Source: Brassica napus (Eukaryota; Streptophyta; Magnoliopsida; Brassicales; Brassicaceae). Taken from it: a stretch of DNA of 64,000 bases. Location of the stretch: the NCBI RefSeq assembly GCF_020379485.1, contig NC_063448.1, positions 15,151,726 through 15,215,725 on the forward strand, written 5' to 3'. A program made the translations under genes and the position numbers. The notes beneath the pieces are model-generated. The model saw only the letters and a list, made by a program, of their open reading frames with translations, did not search any database and was not told the DNA's origin. Shown piece by piece: positions 35,943 through 46,573 of the stretch (within the stretch, counting starts at the first letter, position 1; every line of letters starts with the position of its first letter).

Positions 35943-36177
35943 GAACATCAAAAAAAAAAATTTATAAATCAAAGTTTGTATTACAAGAGTCATCAAGTAA
36001 ATCTAAATCTATAAATTTTTTGTAAGAAGTGTTTAATGTGTCAAATGGGAGTAGAGATCATTTCTCATAAGGAGATATCTCATTATTTATAGAAAGATGA
36101 AGCTTAAGACTTTCTAGCAATATGGGTCTAGTTCAATGTCTAATGGGCCTTGAGGAATATGTAAATCCACCCCAACA
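35943..36177 (-). mobile_element. Putative gypsy 3' LTR (minus strand)
   Basis: On the minus strand the polypurine-like AACTTGGGGGGACTTAC (36178-36194) is followed by TGTTGGGGTGGATTTACATA, starting at 36177. A TATA-like CTATAAATAA lies near 36100. The far LTR end is set tentatively at a CA near 35943. The order gag, PPT, LTR on one strand fits one gypsy element. Confidence 0.5.
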
Positions 36178-36285
36178 GTAAGTCCCCCCAAGTTCGTCGA
36201 GAGAAATGTAATCGATCTCTGCGAAGTTTACAAATAGGGTTTATTAGACAATGAACTAGACACATTCATGCCTATGACGGTTTAG

Positions 36286-36540
36286 GCGAGTTTATTTCGA
36301 ACTTGTGCCTAGTAATAAGCGAGTTTGTTTTAAACTCGTGCTTAGCGAAAGACGAGTTTACTTGACTCATGCTAAGACAGAGGCGAGTTTACTGAGAGCT
36401 CGTGCCTAGTAGAAGGAGAGCTTTTGTAAACTCATGCCTAGCCAAAGACGAGTTTCTGTAAACTCGTGTCTAACAATAAGCGAGTCGACCGCAAACTCGT
36501 GCCTAATAAAAAGCAAGTTCAATTTAAACTTGTGCCTAAA
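36286..36540. repeat. Tandem array of GCGAGTTT...AAACTCGTGCCTA units
   Basis: Seven to eight diverged units of about 35-38 bp lie in a row. Each begins with a GCGAGTTT-like word and ends with an AAACTCGTGCCTA-like word, so each unit is itself an imperfect palindrome. The array lies just inside the putative gypsy PPT. Confidence 0.8.
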
Positions 36541-38293
36541 ATACACGTTTACCGAACTATTGCTGACCTGAAGCCTCGTGTTGAGATCGTGTGTGCCAAG
36601 CAAGTTGTTGGCTTGTGTGTTCATCAGGCTATGATGATGTTGAGAAACGTGTGCTGCTTGTACCGCTTCCGACAAGCTGGCAGCTGAGAGGTCGCCATTC
36701 GAAGCATGAGGACATGATAGTAGCTGTCAATTGTTGATTTTCTTTGGCTCAGCGATCTAATCAACTCTGGTTCACAGCAAAAAGCATGATCATGATTAAT
36801 ATAAGCCAAAAGAAACAACCAACTGTTGCATAATTAATATGCAAGCTATCGAACTTGTTTTTATTTAGTGATCTCACATGCATGTGATCATATAATAATT
36901 GTCCACCATCAGCAAAGCAATTACAAGAGTCATCTCATAAAAGTTATAAGAGTGAGCAGCTTAGAGTTGTTTAATGATTGAAACCACATTTATAATATAT
37001 GCGGTGACACATATGTACATGAAAGCATGTGATGTAATTAAAGGACTTATCTTTGCGGTGGAGCTTTGACCGGTAAGTGGTTTTGTCGGTAGATGATAAA
37101 TTGGTAAACTGCCAAAGGAGAGTTGAAGCCTTGATGAGCTGTCTGTTGGAGATGTGACGAGAAGCTTTATGCAACTGGCAATCTCGTCTAGAGAGCATCG
37201 CTTGATAGAGAAGCAGTTAGCTCTGAAGCTGAGTTGGTGAGACTTTTTCTTTGAAGTGGATGATCATGAGCTGATCGTAAAGAGAGGCTGAGATGGTCTG
37301 ATCACTCATATGTTCCCCACGGCGAGTGCCCTCTTTCTCTCGTTTTGGAGCTTGAGCAGAGCTTGAAGCTTTGAGCTGCTGTAGAGATCATGACTCTTCT
37401 CATCTCGGGGCCGTCTCTGTTCGTCGAGCTCGTGGCGAGATGACATGGTGGCTTTACTAGATCGGTCTTGGCGATCTTATCCAATATTCTTGAGGTGTCA
37501 CGGCAGGGATCATGAATATGCTGAGATGGCTTTGTCTCAAGCTTCCAGACGTCTGTGGCGAGGTGGCTGGTTCACAGTGATCTCCCAAGGTCTTCTCTAG
37601 AGCTCTCCGGAACTGGCACGAACAGGAGAGGAGAAGAGTTCAGTAAGAACAAGCTCATCTCCTGATCTCGCAAGACTGCAACGATGGAGCCTAAAGCCTC
37701 GTAGAGATTGATGTATCTGAAGCCTAACGTTTGACTGCACTTCTTGTTGTCTCTTTCCTCGTGATTCTCACGATCCCTTGATGACGCTAGTGACGTGACG
37801 AGGTGAATACCGAGAACAAAGCCGTTGACGGAGCTTTTGAAGACGTCATGGTGGTGAAGCGCAGAAAGCCGGGTGCGGAGATCAGATCATTACTATCTGC
37901 AATCCCAAAGAGATTTTGTTCATGTTCAACTTTTTGCAGTGGTTTCGTAACAGAGGTCAAACCAGAGCTTTGGAAGGTCATCAATCTCGTGGCCACAGGG
38001 AGAGGACAGTGACAGAGATCACGACGTCGAAGCCGCAACTTCTCTGGTACAGAACGTCGAGAAGGAGGATCAGAACCGCTATGATACATTTGCGACCAAG
38101 GTCAAGTCTTCGCTCGATCCATTAGCTCCTCGCAAATTCTCCCATCTGCACATCACCAAGATCAACACAAGCAGACAAAACCCCGGTCACAGTTGCTTCA
38201 CCACTAAGCTTCTTCTTCTCGTCAAAGCTCGAGTTTTGAACTCGCAAGAACCATCTCGTCACAAGCTGGTAACCTCATCACAAGCTTACCCTC
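36541..38293. other. Internal region of the gypsy remnant, no pol
   Basis: No protease, RT, RNase H or integrase motif is seen on either strand. ORFs are short and unrecognised. The stretch probably belongs to a non-autonomous element that lacks pol. Confidence 0.45.
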
Positions 38294-39144
38294 TCATCCT
38301 TTTGCTTGCAAAGACTCCTTCTCCTCCACTAGTGGACTTACTGTTGGGTTTTGGTATAAATCCTCTTGGAATTTAGAACGAACCCACAATGTGTTCCGCA
38401 GGGCGTCGATGGCAATACCGTCTAGGATTTCAATCCTCGAGACTACGGCTTTGAACTTCTCCATGTAGTCGCGGAGGCTCTGGTCTTTGGTTTGGTTAAG
38501 GTTCCACAAGCTAGAGGCGGTATTGCTACGCTTGGTGAACATAATATAAGTCTTGAGGAAAGCTGCTGACAAGTCACGGAAGCTTCCGATGGAGTTTTCC
38601 TCTAACTGGGAGAACCAGGTTAGGGCTTGCTCGTGGAGAGTTTCGACGAACAGTTGGCAGTAGCCTGCTTCCCTTTCTTCATCGGAGAGTCGAGCCCGCG
38701 CCATCGCGATGTTGAAAGTTGTCATGTGTTCCACCGGGTCTCCGCAGGGTTTGTACTCGGGTAAGTACAGCTTCTCTATCTTTCCGAGTTGCACACTAGT
38801 CAACGCGCTAGTGAAAGGGGTGTGCGATGTTGCGGCGAGCACGCTCTCGATTTGCGGGGCCGCGCTGGTTACCTGATGGATCTTCTCGCTCATTTGTTGG
38901 AAGCTGAGTTTGAGCTCGGCGATCTCGCGTATGGTTGCGAGATCAGAGCCTACTGGGGGGTGTCGGCGAGAAGAGTTTCATTAGGCTCCGAGTCGTCTGA
39001 GACGTGGTCGCCTCTGGTCGCCGTTGGGTTGGTGTTAAAGAGGCGACGGCGTATCTGCTGGGGACGGCTCGTTTGGCCATCGGGAGCTGTGAGTGCCGCG
39101 ACCAAAGCAGCTAATTGGTCGTTGGTCGTCTTTTGGACTTCGTC
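38294..39144 (-). pseudogene. Ty3/gypsy gag, frameshifted and truncated
   Basis: This would be a capsid-type retrotransposon Gag. From 38893 the frame holds a clear Retrotrans_gag domain: PEYKPCGDPVEHMTTFN, YCQLFVETL, ALTWFSQL, SFRDLSAAFLK, SLRDYMEKFK and ALRNTLWVRSKFQEDLY. It ends with a TGA at 38294, where family members continue, so the 3' side is lost. Upstream, another frame (39144 to about 38958) reads DEVQKTTNDQLAALVAALT and similar, stopping after LLADTP. The two frames meet at a run of six C (minus strand), where one missing base would explain the shift. No pol follows. Confidence 0.75.
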
Positions 39145-39620
39145 TTGATGAGCGAGTCGAAATCTAATAAAACGTCTTTAGTCATCCCATTTCTGACTTC
39201 TTTCACTCTAGTCGACTGAATCCCGTTCAAACAGACCCTTTCAAAAGAAACATGCAAGCCTATAACACGAAAGAGAACTAGAACCGGACCGACGGTGGCT
39301 GTGGAAGCCCACTCCGTCGGCCGGTGGATCAAAAGACCAAAGAAGAATATGCAGATGAATCTAGATAGAAGGGAGAGTTGTTCTAGAGAGAGATTTTTTT
39401 TTCAATGAAATAAATTTATATGATAGCTTTTCATGTTTTTTTCTTTTAAATATCTTTCATTATTAAATCCAGTAGAGAAAAACATATAAGCCCGATGGAC
39501 TTGAGTTTTTTTTTTGGGGGCATGATAACCGACAAATGTTGTTGTCTTTCATGTTGTATCCGAGTGTCCCGGTTAAAATATTTTGTTTCATATCTTAATC
39601 AGAAAAATCTTAACTTTTAG
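39145..39620. other. End of gypsy remnant and spacer
   Basis: No 5' LTR or primer-binding site was found for the gag remnant. No gene was recognised. Confidence 0.35.
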
Positions 39621-40527
39621 GGGGCTATTGGGAGATGAGTTTGTGTAGAGTTTGTGTTGATAAATTTTAAAAGTTACGTGGATTGTGAAAATTTATATAC
39701 ATTGACTTATGAAATTTGATCATAATTCTTTTGGATTAGTATAGATTTTCATGAATTTGTATCACTTATTTTCTATCATTCTTTTTGTAAAGTAAATATA
39801 TAATTTATTTATTTTCTAAATCATATAGCATTATTATTTATTTTTTCTTTCAAATTAAAAATAAAATAATAGTGATGCATACAAAATTGGACATTTTTTC
39901 TTAAATAGCTTTTTAAAAGTTTTTATCACAAAAAAAGCATTCAAAGAGAAAAATGACAAAAAACAATTTTATGAAAAAGGCAAAAGACAATTTTACCCAT
40001 TGTTTTATATATATAAAAGTAACAAAATAATTAAAACTAAGATTAAATAAGTTTCTTTTATTATTTTGAATTATATGTTTTTAAATTTGAACTTTTTAAT
40101 AATTTTTATTTTTTTTCTTTTTTTATTTTTTTCAAAATATTTTCTAAACTCTGGTTTTTTCGTGTAACCCAGGATTTGGCTCTCAATTTTTTTTTTTGAA
40201 ATTCAAATTTTTTTTGAAACTATTTAAAAATACATATTTTAAAACTATTAATATTTATAAATTTAATTATTAAAATTTATATTCAAAATGATAATTATTT
40301 ATTAAAAATAATTATATATTCTAAAATGTAAAAGTATCTAAATGTAATGAATTATAATTTTAAATATATAATTTGGATTTAAGGTGCAATAGATATTTGG
40401 TAAGAATAATTATTTTTTTTCTAGTTTTTTATCACATGGATTTTGAAAATCGCAAGGTTATATATGATATTTTGAAAGTTGAATTTTATGAGTAAAAATG
40501 AATAGAATTCATCTCCCAATAATATTA
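39621..40527. mobile_element. Possible MITE with TATTGGGAGATGA ends
   Basis: TATTGGGAGATGA at 39626-39638 is matched by its reverse complement at 40509-40521. The interior is AT-rich and non-coding (about 0.9 kb). The target duplication is unclear and the inverted match is short, so this is tentative. A PIF/Harbinger-like origin is possible. Confidence 0.4.
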
Positions 40528-40947
40528 GATTTTGTTAGAATTAGAGAATCAATGATAACTTTTTGAATAACAAGAGATTTGAATGGATTTTGAAAATTCT
40601 TAAACTAATAACAATAGATTCTATTAAGATTTTTAAAATCTAAGAACCATTAACAATGGAATCTCAAAATTTTCAAAATTTACGAGGACTCACTTACCAT
40701 TTGTAAATTTTCAAAAATTTAGAATTTCATAGCATTCTGATTCTTATAATTGATCGGCATTTAATTAATAGATTCTTTTCATTCATGTTGCACTTCGCAT
40801 TTGATAACATTAATCAATCTATGTATATTTCTTTTCTTACACATACATTAAAAAAAAATTCTCTGGATCTTTGTCCAGAGCCCTCAATCCCAAAAAAAAA
40901 CTTACCTACGTCGACTGAAACACACATAATTTACTCTTTTTCCAACT
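40528..40947. other. AT-rich 3' flank of the neprosin-domain gene
   Basis: No gene was recognised. It probably holds the 3' UTR of the minus-strand gene. Confidence 0.4.
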
Positions 40948-43294
40948 CTAAGGACACTTCGAGTTTTTACCGGGTCCTCCGTAATAAAAATAGTTACCCC
41001 AAACCCTGTTTACTCCTCCTCTTATGTCATAACAATTCGGATGATCCGCAAGAACTCTAAGATTAGCTGTCGGAATAAGAGTATTGTCCCAATCTACCAT
41101 CTCGAGATTCCTAAAGTAAGACGCTTTTCCAAAACCTTCACCAGCAAAATGTCCACTTCCCATTTGTGTCGACGTATGTGAACCACCAGGTTTTGTGTTC
41201 ACGATCTCGCCACCGAACTGGACCATGTTCCCATGCTCCATCAGGTGTGTGAACAATGATACGGGCCAGTACCCGACTAGTGTCCCCGACCCGAATTGGA
41301 GCCACCAGTGGCCGTGTTTTGGGTCCTACACATTGGTTTTTGACGAAGTTGCGTTAGTAGGATAATTTCTATATGTAAAAGTTGGAGTGAGCTGTACTGT
41401 ATGAGTGTATGTTAGGCCTACTGTATGTGCAAAGCACTTGATGGATAAACCATGTGCATGGTTATAATCAAGAATAGTAGTAGTATGACTGAAGGGAGAC
41501 ATTAAATCTAACGCCAAAACAAGTGAGTTCATAAATTGTTAGGAAACAAGTATTAAATAATTATGCCGTGAAATAATATATGAAATAGAGTAATATCAAT
41601 ATTACCAACGTCTATGATGGTATTAAAATAGTTTAGATATATTGAAGAGGAGAACAATACCTTCCATATCAATAAACTTATATCGAATTGTCCACCTTTA
41701 TACGATGAAACCGGAGAAATGGCAGCTCCGATCGCAATTCGATTGTTTGTCTGAATAAAACCGGAACACAATAGGTTATAGCATCCTGTTGCCTGGTACG
41801 CATCGGACTGCATAGAGATAAACTTAGCAGTTTAATATATATTGTAGTACGCGTACGTAAGAGCAAAAGGAGTTTTTGAAGTTGCATGAAAGCAATTTGT
41901 ATACCGTCCAATAGGTGAAGAATCTTGGGTTAGTGTCTCCGTACAGCTCTGGGCTAACCTGTCCGACATAATCAAAATGCTAAGAATTTAGATCATTTTG
42001 TGAAAGCAAATAAATGATATAATAAAGAATAATTAATTATTATTGTCAAATTGGGGAGACTAGCACGTGCCTGCCAACCAGCTTCGATGGTATTAAGATC
42101 GTCGGCGAAAGAACCGGCGATGACCCAAATCTGAGACAAACTAAACTCATATCGGCTACTGACACGTGGCGTCCACACGTTTATACTTGCTTTTGCTCCG
42201 TAATATTGACTTCCCGATACGTATCCAACCGCATGCTACAATTTTATTTATCACATTCGCTAAAATTAAATTGTTAATAATATAATTTGTAAATCAAGAA
42301 AAAAAAAGAAACTAGAGTATAATCGTCTTTTTCGATTCGAGCAAACATAATAATCTCTGACATGTTAAATTCTGTTAGTGGCATTGCAAAGATTTGCGAG
42401 AAAGTTAGTTCTTGGTATTATTATGTATCTATCTTTTAAAAGGTTAAATTAAGAAAAAGTATGTAAGCTCTGACTTTTTGATAATAGTAATCTAATAATG
42501 TACCTCGTGGCCGTTACTGCTCGAGTCCCTTCTTACACGCCTGATTTTGCGACCAAATCTACGGACAGAACTTGCTCTTAACATGTCTTGCTCCGTCGTT
42601 CTTCTGATCGGAATCGTTCCTTCCGGACAAGACTCGCCGGTCAAACTCCAAAGCTGAAAATCTTCATGGGATTCATTTTCTTGGCTATACCCTGTGGGCA
42701 TCTCTGGTGGATCCTAAACATGTTTGCATATACTTTAGACTTTGAGAATGGAATAATTATGATAAGAATAAGAGATGCGATCGAGCTTAGTACCATTGGT
42801 CTTTGTCCTTGCAACATGGGATGATCAAAAGCAGGCTGGTGATGAGATGGAACACAATCTATTGTATCTCCATCTGGGCTCTGAAACCATCCCAAAAATA
42901 CTAACCTAGTCAGAACTATATATTCTGATGGTGTAGATTTAGAAGCATTTGTATATGACATATTTTTAAGAAAAAAATGGGAACTAGTAGAAATTTAAAA
43001 GATGTATGTCTTGAATATTTTTATTAAAAACACGTAATGTCTCTATAAACGAACAGGCTCCGAACTTAATTAAGAAAAATATATATAGAGTTTGGGGCTT
43101 ACCTGAATGGTCTTCACGGTGGGTTTATTGATCTTTTGGAGGTGTTCTCTGATAAGTTTCAGCTTCTGGATCTCATGTTGAGGCCGGAGAGTCACATTTT
43201 CGTCTGTGGCATTATGTAGAGAAGCAGAGGAGGAGAAGCAAGACGAGAGGAGGCAGAGTGTGAAAATGAAGGTGAAAATCAAGCTAGAAGACAT
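40948..43294 (-). CDS. Secreted neprosin-domain (DUF239) protein
   Basis: Seven exons (43103-43294, 42794-42880, 42504-42713, 42071-42235, 41905-41958, 41661-41807, 40948-41325) join in phase 0 throughout to 410 aa. Residues 1 to about 25 are a signal peptide (SLIFTFIFTLCLLSSCFSSS). An activation-peptide-like region follows (IQKLKLIREHLQKINKPTVK, then SPDGDTIDCV). The neprosin domain covers about 160-410, with INVWTPRV, IEAGWQVSPELYGD, RFFTYWT, GCYNLLC, HWWLQFG and FGGEIVN. Glu214 (IEAGW) and Glu325 (FGGEI) are candidates for the catalytic pair known in Nepenthes neprosin, a proline-cleaving glutamic peptidase. They are 111 residues apart, against 109 in neprosin by my recollection. Activity is inferred only. 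Intron 4 uses a GC donor (CAG|GCACG), the only non-GT donor in the gene. Length and Cys pattern look intact. It neighbours the hydrolase as do DUF239 genes in Arabidopsis. Confidence 0.9.
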
Positions 43295-45615
43295 TGTAAC
43301 GGCTGAGGAATCTCCTCTTTTTCACCGTTTTGACTTTTCTGAAGAGTCTAAAAACACTTTAATTTTGTGTGTTGTTTGATGAAGGTGAAAGTAAAACATT
43401 TATTGAAAGCTTATTGTTGTTGTTCGTCTTCTTCATGTCACTGACACATCTTCCACCAGCAAACCCATTAAAGACATAATGACTTCTCTAAGGAAAACAC
43501 AGAGCCCCCAAAATCCAAGAGTTAATGAATCAACTCACTCCCCAAAGTATAAATGAAGTAGAAATATAATATACGAAACGAAATTGTGTTGATAAAGGGT
43601 TTGGGCATGTGGGTTTGCACATATGACATGCTAAGGTGGTATTAATACTGGGTAGTGATGAAATCATGGAATTATATGTATAGTATTTATTAATTAGGGC
43701 TTGGGGCGACTTGTTTATTTGTTTTAGGATTGAATGTTTTAAAAAATGGGAGAGAAAATCTTTGATGCAGCTTTATCGTTATCGGAAAGCGGTATTTTTT
43801 TTATAGTAAAGGCAAATAAAGATGAATAAAATTAGATTTGGTTTGAAATTCTTTAAAACAAAAAAAAAATATCAAGATCAAAAATTCTAAACCTTGATTT
43901 TCTCAAAAATATTTGCTAAATTTTAGTATCTCTATAATATTATTTAATAAATCAGTTTACTATGTGTTGCGTTCACGTTAATTCTCACAATGGTTTATTA
44001 CATTATTAACTTTAATAAATTAATATTATTTTATAATTGTCATTATCAAAAAAAAATATTTTAGTTTTTATTAATATTTTTTTCTTAAATAAAAAAAGGA
44101 AAATATCTATATATTTTCAAAATATCTATAAACTATTTTTATTTTCGTTTTTAATATATATATATATATATAATCATATCAATATCATTAAAAATTAGTA
44201 TCAAAAAGGCAATATCTTAAAAGTAAAAATACATAGCAATTTCTTTTATTTAAAACATGTAATTTGACAATAAGATGTTTCCTTTTATATAAATCTCAAT
44301 TTCATAAACTATTTTACTAATTGCCACTACTAATGTTATCTATTTATATTTTCATTTTTCTTAATATTTTATTTTATAAAATCATATATCATAAAGGAAT
44401 TTAGTATCAAAAATAATATCTTAAAAACAAAAATATAGTGATTTATTATATTAAAAACATGTGATTTTTTTTTTAAAGAAATTTCTTTTTATATAAATCT
44501 CACTTTCGTGAAAGTTTTTTGATACTTTTTGTTTAATAAAATTTTTCTACGATTGTTAATAACATTATGTTAAATATTTTTTATTTAAAATATAATAACT
44601 CTTTTCATAAGTAAAAGTCAATTTAGTTAGCAAATCAGTATTTACTTTAATATACTAAAGAATTTTTTTCTCTTAGTTATAAATTTTATAAAATATTATT
44701 TATTTTTTGGACTATTATTCAATCTCTTATTTTAAACAAATTCTCTCACAATTTCATATAATTTTTCTTTTCGTAATTACACATTCTCAAGCCTAATACT
44801 ATGTAAATGTTTCAATATCTATAAAAATAAACAAGTAATTATCTCAAATCCAATTCCATTAGCAAAATTTTTTTTTATGAATGTGGTATTTGATAAAAGT
44901 AATTAAGTTACTATTAGTTCTAAGACTCTATAATGATCGACGTGTTTTTAAAAGATTTCAAAACCATTGTGTCAAAGAAAACCAAGTTTCCTTTGATCTC
45001 CATGTCGCCAAATTAATAATGGTACGTATTTGTTGTTCGATTTCTCTTGAATATACGAAAGGGACATTGTCCTTTGTCCCAATTACATAAATAATGAATT
45101 AGGAGAAGATATATAAATTCTCATAAATCTCAAGCAATTGAGCATAATGATTTGTAAAGCATGAATTTTCATGTGATTACAAACCAACGAGGATAAGTAC
45201 GTGCAGTGCTTATAGGCTCCAACATCCCAACTCCAAAGAGCACGTTCGTTAAATAATAGTATTTAAACACACAAATTTATTATTCAATTTTTTTTAAAAA
45301 AAATTATCCACATTAGTTGGCTACTGGTGAGTATAGTATACTACCTGAGAATTTGTGAATTCAAAATTCACCATACAAATTGTGAATATACTCAAAAACA
45401 AAAAGATAGATATGTTTGGTGACTCGTGAGTATAGTATACTACTTGAGATCCACAACTCTATATATCTTAGATGCGTTGGGTCCGTCTCATCTTCTACGA
45501 AAGTTAATCGCTCATTTTACATTGACATTAAACAAACAACTAAAATCAAGTGGTTTGATTGTCTTATTGGCCACTGGACCAATTTTTATTATGTATATAT
45601 CTAATTAGTCAACTT
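43295..45615. other. AT-rich intergenic DNA upstream of the neprosin-domain gene
   Basis: The proximal part (43295 to about 43560) is the likely promoter and 5' UTR. The rest is very AT-rich, with (TA)n at 44154-44172. No gene is recognised up to the LINE. Confidence 0.5.
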
Positions 45616-45631
45616 AAAATTTACAGTGTTA

Positions 45632-46572
45632 AGATTGAGGTTAAGATTGTACCTATGTGGGTTACAATGAAGAATGTACCGTCTACTATGTTTTCATGGA
45701 AGGGACTAGGTTTCATTGCTAGCTCAGTTGGGAAACCTGTGAGGCTGCATCCCGAGACGGAGCTTTGTTCGAATTTTGACGAGGCTAAGGTCTTTGTAAA
45801 TGCAAACATGACAAAGCCACTTCCTAATGCGTACCGTTTTTGCTCGAAGTCTGGTATAAATGCGAACATTGAATTCACTTACCCATGGGTACCTACGAAA
45901 TGCTCTCTTTGTGCTAAATGGGGTCACAATCAGAAGGAATGTTTGAAAAAGAAAGAAGAAGTAAGGGAGAAGGATGTGGGGAATGGAAAAGAGAATGTTG
46001 TCCCTACACAAAGTGCTAATATGGAAGAGACAATGTCAGTGCCAGAAAAGTTAACGAAAGGAAAAGATACTAAAGAGTTTGACGCGACTGTGGAAGTATC
46101 TGTAACTGATTCTTCAGATCTTGTGGGTGATGACGCAGTTGAGCAGCCCAGTTAAGTTGAAGAGATCAGAGAGGAAATAGGGGAAGCTGCTGAAAGCGGA
46201 GCAGAAGTAAGGGAGAACTGGTTAAATGTCTCTCCGGGGAAAGTAGGAAGATCAGCTGAAAAGAAGCAGGATTTGGAGACAGTTATCTCTCCGTCCAGAT
46301 TTCAACTACTAGCTGACGAAGAGGAAGACCATATCACCACTCATGAGCCTGAGGGTGATCCAATCAGAGTTTGCACCAAGGACGATATCGAAGAAGGTGA
46401 GATTTTGATTTCTGATGGTAGAAAAACAGAGCATACAAGTCGGGAGGGAAAGGTTGGAAAACCGATCCGATCAGCGAGGGTTGAGAAACGAGTAAACTCT
46501 CAGACTGCTGCTACCACAAAGGACTCCAAACCTAGTGGTACCAGCAAAAAACGTTTCTCCAAAAAACATTAA
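45632..46572 (+). pseudogene. LINE ORF1 (zinc-knuckle protein), 5'-truncated
   Basis: This is the nucleic-acid-binding ORF1 protein of plant L1 elements. The visible part begins within the protein (VPMWVTMKNVPSTMFSW, then VGKPVRLHPET), so the DUF4283 N-terminus is missing. A CCHC knuckle follows, CSLCAKWGHNQKEC (CX2CX4HX4C), at about 45900-45941. A charged, low-complexity tail runs to the stop at 46570-46572. An in-frame TAA at 46153-46155 interrupts it. The frame resumes directly with VEEIREEIGE, so there is no frameshift. Confidence 0.85.
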
Positions 46573-46573
46573 T

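Noticed and set aside
35943..36177. Firm LTR call with exact borders
   Set aside because: Only the PPT-side end is supported. The other end was chosen from a TG/CA dinucleotide, so it is reported as tentative.
37787..38125. Overlapping 70-100 codon frames on both strands
   Set aside because: These are mutual shadows within a GC-richer retroelement stretch, with no domain seen.
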